NCBI GenBank assembly: GCA_964568365.1 | Contig: CAZMQF010000093.1 | Location: forward strand, 1-10,301 | Source of the DNA: CAYLMG01 sp964568365 | GTDB lineage: Bacteria > Planctomycetota > Phycisphaerae > Sedimentisphaerales > Anaerobacaceae | Direction: 5' to 3' | DNA length: 10,301 nucleotides | Shown here: piece by piece, positions 7,995 to 10,301 of the stretch | How the letters are laid out: each line of letters begins with the position of its first letter | Numbering within the stretch: the first letter of the stretch is position 1 | Translations under genes and position numbers: made by a program | The notes under the pieces: model-generated | Told to the model about the DNA's origin: nothing | The model's input: the letters and a program-made list of their open reading frames with translations, nothing else | Database searches by the model: none

Positions 7995-8101
7995 CTCAGT
8001 CTTCTCCTTTCTATTCTCCCACACCTACCTCGTCGATTTGGACGCAAAGCTCTCAAACGAGTATCGCCGTGGCGGATAGTGCAACTGGTTTGTCTTCTCA
8101 C
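7991..8101 (-). CDS. Possible Arg-rich small protein or leader peptide, 36 codons
   Basis: GTG 8101 opens a 36-codon frame ending in TGA at 7991-7993, which overlaps ATG 7994 of the next gene as ATGA. AAAAGGAG (8109-8116) lies 7 nt before the GTG. Fourteen of 36 residues are Arg, for example RPNRRGRCGRIERRRLR at the end, and two are Cys. The same 4-nt overlap recurs between the two larger genes downstream, which argues for a real coupled frame. Against it: the frame is short, starts with GTG, and reads the next gene's SD as part of its Arg codons. It could be a small nucleic-acid-binding protein, a leader peptide that sets translation of the cassette, or chance. Confidence 0.4.
   Translation of the reverse strand: MRRQTSCTIRHGDTRLRALRPNRRGRCGRIERRRLR
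8004..8009 (-). promoter_or_regulatory. Ribosome binding site of the 186-residue cassette gene
   Basis: On the minus strand this reads AAGGAG, 9 nt before ATG 7994. It decides that start over GTG 8024. It also falls within the Arg-rich upstream frame. Confidence 0.7.
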
Positions 8102-8128
8102 TTGCACGCTCCTTTTGCTGAACTATGA

Positions 8129-8149
8129 CTTATATGGTTTCTATATAAG
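8129..8149. promoter_or_regulatory. Inverted repeat over possible -10 of the cassette (operator candidate)
   Basis: CTTATAT (8129-8135) and ATATAAG (8143-8149) form a perfect 7-bp inverted repeat around a 7-nt centre. On the minus strand each arm contains a TATA-type hexamer, about 30-45 nt upstream of the GTG at 8101. A repressor bound here would block cassette transcription. This is a positional inference only. Confidence 0.35.
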
Positions 8150-8210
8150 AATCCATCTAAATATATTTTAACTGATTGCTTCGCCAAACTCACCACAAGA
8201 TTTAAAACGC

Positions 8211-8230
8211 ATTGCTTTGCAAAGCCATCT
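8211..8230. repeat. Palindrome and repeat-containing segment
   Basis: GCTTTGCAAAGC (8214-8225) is a perfect 12-bp palindrome. ATTGCTT at 8211-8217 repeats ATTGCTT at 8175-8181 (36 bp apart), and CCATCT at 8225-8230 repeats CCATCT at 8153-8158 (72 bp apart). It could be a protein-binding site or remains of a degenerate repeat. Confidence 0.4.
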
Positions 8231-8245
8231 GTATATGTTTATATA
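8217..8245 (+). promoter_or_regulatory. mnmG: Candidate sigma70-type promoter upstream of mnmG
   Basis: TTGCAA (8217-8222), a 17-nt spacer and TATATA (8240-8245) fit a housekeeping promoter pointing to mnmG. The start of transcription would be near 8252, giving a leader of about 120 nt. In such an AT-rich stretch this could be chance. Confidence 0.35.
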
Positions 8246-8334
8246 AAAGTTGTCCTATTCATAATCGTAGTTTATTAAGAATTTCTTGCTCATTCCGATA
8301 CCATTATTAGAGAAATGGCATCAGTTGTCAAGAC

Positions 8335-8362
8335 TTGATTAGAAAGTTCAAAAAGCTATACT
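8335..8362 (+). promoter_or_regulatory. mnmG: Candidate promoter giving a leaderless mnmG mRNA
   Basis: TTGATT (8335-8340), a 16-nt spacer and TATACT (8357-8362) form a promoter-like pair. Transcription would begin at about 8369-8371, that is at the mnmG ATG itself. mnmG has no SD, which would agree with leaderless translation. Confidence 0.3.
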
Positions 8363-8370
8363 GGCTAAAT

Positions 8371-10194
8371 ATGTCTAACAGAGCGAAAAAAAACGATTTT
8401 GAATGTATCGTTATAGGTGCAGGTCATGCAGGCATCGAGGCGGCCTTTGCCGCCGCTAAAATCGGCGCTAAAACAGCACTTGTTACTATCAGCAAAAAAA
8501 CTATAGCAAAAATGAGCTGCAACCCTGCCATTGGCGGCCTTGCTAAAGGACAGATTGCCCGCGAAGTCGATGCCCTCGGAGGCCTTATGGGCCTGGCTAC
8601 AGATGCAACAGCAATTCAGTTCAGAATCCTGAACCGTTCAAAAGGACCTGCTGTCCAGTCGCCCCGCGCACAGGCCGACAAATACAAATACTCACAATGG
8701 ATAACAAAAACTCTCCAACAAACACAAAACCTCACAATCATCGAGGCAATGGTGACAGATATCATTACGGAAAACAATAAGGTAAAAGCAATCACCTGTA
8801 ATGACGGCAACGTATATCAGACAAAAACCATTATCATCGCAACGGGGACATTCTTGCAGGGCCTGATGCACATCGGCACTATGCAATCACCGGGCGGCCG
8901 GCTCGGCGAACCTGCAAGCAAAGAGCTTTCGTTGTGCCTGCAGCGGCTCGGATTAAAAGTGGGCCGACTAAAAACAGGTACACCGCCCCGCCTTGACGGC
9001 TCAACCGTAAATCTCGACAAACTCGAAATCCAGCTCGGCGACAGCGTCCCTGTCCCCTTCTCATTCTTGAACGACTCAATCAACCGCCCGCAAATTCCCT
9101 GCTGGATAACCTACACAAATGAAAAAATCCACCAGCTCCTCAGAGAAAATCTCAACCGCGCTCCTTTATATACAGGCCAGATAAAATCTGTCGGTCCACG
9201 GTACTGCCCCAGCATCGAAGGTAAAATCGTTCGCTTCGCCGACAAAAATCGTCACCAGGTCTTCCTCGAGCCCGAAGATGAAAAAATAACCACTATCTAC
9301 TGCAACGGAATCAGCACCTCTTTTCCGAAAGACATCCAGCAGCAAATGCTGAAATTGCTGCCCGGCACAGAAAACGCAAAAATAGTTCACTTCGGCTATG
9401 CAATCGAATACGACTATTGCCCGCCGGTTCAGCTCAAAAATAATCTCGAAACAAAAAAAATCGAAGGCCTGTTCCTCGCAGGACAAATCAACGGCACCAG
9501 CGGCTATGAAGAGGCCGCGGCTCAGGGCATCATCGCAGGCATAAATGCAGCAAGAAAACTCCAGAACGCTGAACCCATTGTCCTCGGCAGAGAGCAGGCC
9601 TATACAGGTGTGCTCATCGATGACCTCTTGACCAAACAAATAGATGAGCCTTATCGGATGTTCACCTCCAGAGCCGAATACAGGCTGTCCCTACGGTCCG
9701 ATAACGCTGACCGAAGATTAACTCAAATCGGCAAATCCGTCGGCCTCGTTGATGAAAACAGATGGCAGAAGTACTCCAAAAAGCTTTCTGACGTCGAAAA
9801 ACTAAAAGATTATCTGACGCACAAACGACAGGGCAGTTTCACCCTATGGCAAATCCTGTCCCGTCCAAACAGCCCATTGGCTAAAACATTGTCCGATAAT
9901 GAGTTTGTAAAAAGTGAGCGCTTCGACAAATCCGTCCTTGAAGCTGTGATTATCGACGCAAAATACGCGGGCTACCTCGAAAAACAGCAAAAAATCGTCG
10001 CCGCTCTCAAATCACTCGAAAAGAAAAAAATCCCTGCCGGCATCGATTACAACAGAATCGAGCATCTGCATGCCGAAGCTAAAGAAAAGCTCACCGCTTT
10101 TCGCCCTGCAACACTCGCTCAGGCCTGCCGAATTGGCGGAATAACACCTGCCGACATTATAGTTATTCAGGTATATCTGAAAAAATATCATTAA
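8371..10194 (+). CDS. mnmG: tRNA wobble-uridine modification enzyme MnmG (GidA)
   Basis: MnmG works with the GTPase MnmE to place a carboxymethylaminomethyl group on U34 of certain tRNAs, using FAD, NADH and methylene-tetrahydrofolate. The product has 607 residues (E. coli 629). The FAD-binding loop GAGHAG is at 16-21, followed by IEAA where many family members have CEAA. SCNPAIGGLAKG holds Cys50 and RYCPSIEGK holds Cys279, matching the two conserved functional cysteines (E. coli Cys47 and Cys277). EPYRMFTSRAEYRL lies at 426-439, and the helical MnmE-binding C-terminus ends in RIGGITPADI. ATG 8371 is chosen over TTG 8335 because family proteins begin about 10-15 residues before the GAGHAG loop. 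TrmFO, a shorter relative, is excluded by the length and the C-terminal domain. mnmE is not in the window. The gene looks complete and has host-like AAA-rich codon use. Confidence 0.97.
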   Translation: MSNRAKKNDFECIVIGAGHAGIEAAFAAAKIGAKTALVTISKKTIAKMSCNPAIGGLAKGQIAREVDALGGLMGLATDATAIQFRILNRSKGPAVQSPRAQADKYKYSQWITKTLQQTQNLTIIEAMVTDIITENNKVKAITCNDGNVYQTKTIIIATGTFLQGLMHIGTMQSPGGRLGEPASKELSLCLQRLGLKVGRLKTGTPPRLDGSTVNLDKLEIQLGDSVPVPFSFLNDSINRPQIPCWITYTNEKIHQLLRENLNRAPLYTGQIKSVGPRYCPSIEGKIVRFADKNRHQVFLEPEDEKITTIYCNGISTSFPKDIQQQMLKLLPGTENAKIVHFGYAIEYDYCPPVQLKNNLETKKIEGLFLAGQINGTSGYEEAAAQGIIAGINAARKLQNAEPIVLGREQAYTGVLIDDLLTKQIDEPYRMFTSRAEYRLSLRSDNADRRLTQIGKSVGLVDENRWQKYSKKLSDVEKLKDYLTHKRQGSFTLWQILSRPNSPLAKTLSDNEFVKSERFDKSVLEAVIIDAKYAGYLEKQQKIVAALKSLEKKKIPAGIDYNRIEHLHAEAKEKLTAFRPATLAQACRIGGITPADIIVIQVYLKKYH

Positions 10195-10200
10195 AAGCTT

Positions 10201-10301
10201 ATGAAGCTCGCAGACAACCTATACAACAAACAGTTAATACGCAGCCAGCCGAAATTCAAGCTCTGGCGCTATGCCGGCCTGCTCTTGACTTACAAATGCA
10301 A
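10201..10301 (+). CDS. Probable radical SAM protein, N-terminal fragment
   Basis: ATG 10201 follows the mnmG stop by 6 nt and stays open to the window edge, giving 33 complete codons. The last residues, RYAGLLLTYKC, resemble the first strand and first cysteine of radical SAM enzymes, in which a short hydrophobic strand and T-Y-x-C-N begin the CxxxCxxC cluster motif. The remaining two cysteines lie outside the window, so this is a family-level guess. No SD is visible. The close spacing suggests co-transcription with mnmG. The substrate cannot be told from this fragment. Confidence 0.6.
   Translation, partial: MKLADNLYNKQLIRSQPKFKLWRYAGLLLTYKC

Larger units (their letters stand above)
8102..8370. 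other. AT-rich divergent control region between cassette and mnmG
   Basis: These 269 nt contain no supported gene and are visibly richer in A+T than both sides. They hold an SD for the Arg-rich frame (8109-8116), an inverted repeat at 8129-8149, short repeats at 36 and 72-bp spacing (8153-8230), a 12-bp palindrome (8214-8225) and two candidate + strand promoters for mnmG. A promoter for the minus-strand cassette must lie here too; the best -10-like hexamers on that strand are within 8129-8149, but no good -35 stands out. Confidence 0.55.

Noticed and set aside
7603..8171. + strand frames of 106 and 124 codons over the cassette
   Set aside because: They lie opposite the minus-strand genes, lack SD sites, and compete with frames that have SDs and ATGA overlaps.
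6724..8176. TAACTGAT at 6724-6731 and 8169-8176 as a target-site duplication around the cassette
   Set aside because: An 8-bp match between two such gaps is about what chance gives, the left copy overlaps the acpS stop, and there are no terminal inverted repeats, transposase or integrase.
8153..8230. CRISPR array, suggested by the 36-bp spacing
   Set aside because: The repeats match over only 6-7 bp plus scattered bases, there are just two copies of each, and no cas genes are present.
8102..8370. Integron attC site or tRNA gene in the control region
   Set aside because: No RYYYAAC and GTTRRRY pair and no cloverleaf could be found by eye.

Overview
The window is bacterial chromosome with five recognisable housekeeping genes on the + strand, interrupted by a short minus-strand cassette that I cannot assign. 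The host genes prefer AAA for Lys, end many codons in C, have few Shine-Dalgarno (SD) sites and carry many poly-A tracts. Together with a lipid-anchored parvulin and a TolB-like propeller beside mfd, this would fit a Planctomycetota-type (for example Phycisphaerae) or other Gram-negative bacterium. That placement is an inference and is not secure; no rRNA or tRNA is present to test it.

Left part (1-6726, all +): the 3' third of a transketolase gene, a weak intrinsic terminator, then mfd (transcription-repair coupling factor), a secreted beta-propeller protein, a lipoprotein peptidyl-prolyl isomerase of the SurA/PrsA type, and acpS (holo-ACP synthase). The mfd stop overlaps the propeller start by 20 nt, and the isomerase stop overlaps the acpS start by 20 nt. 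The genes are tightly packed and probably co-transcribed in part, although the functions (repair, envelope folding, lipid synthesis) are not one pathway.

Middle part (6727-8370): a 1.6 kb accessory insert. Two unrecognised minus-strand genes of 186 and 188 codons are joined by a 4-nt ATGA overlap. A 36-codon, very Arg-rich ORF lies in front of them, again with an ATGA overlap and a good SD, so this may be a three-gene translationally coupled operon. Its Lys codon use differs clearly from that of the neighbouring host gene acpS. The AT-rich control region upstream (8102-8370) holds a TATATA-type dyad, a 12-bp palindrome, short repeats spaced 36 and 72 bp apart, and candidate promoters for mnmG in the other direction.

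Right part (8371-10301, +): mnmG (tRNA wobble-uridine modification enzyme), followed 6 nt later by the start of a probable radical SAM protein, cut by the window edge at what looks like its first cluster cysteine.

The minus-strand cassette is the only candidate here for something undescribed. Its function is unknown to me, and I give none.
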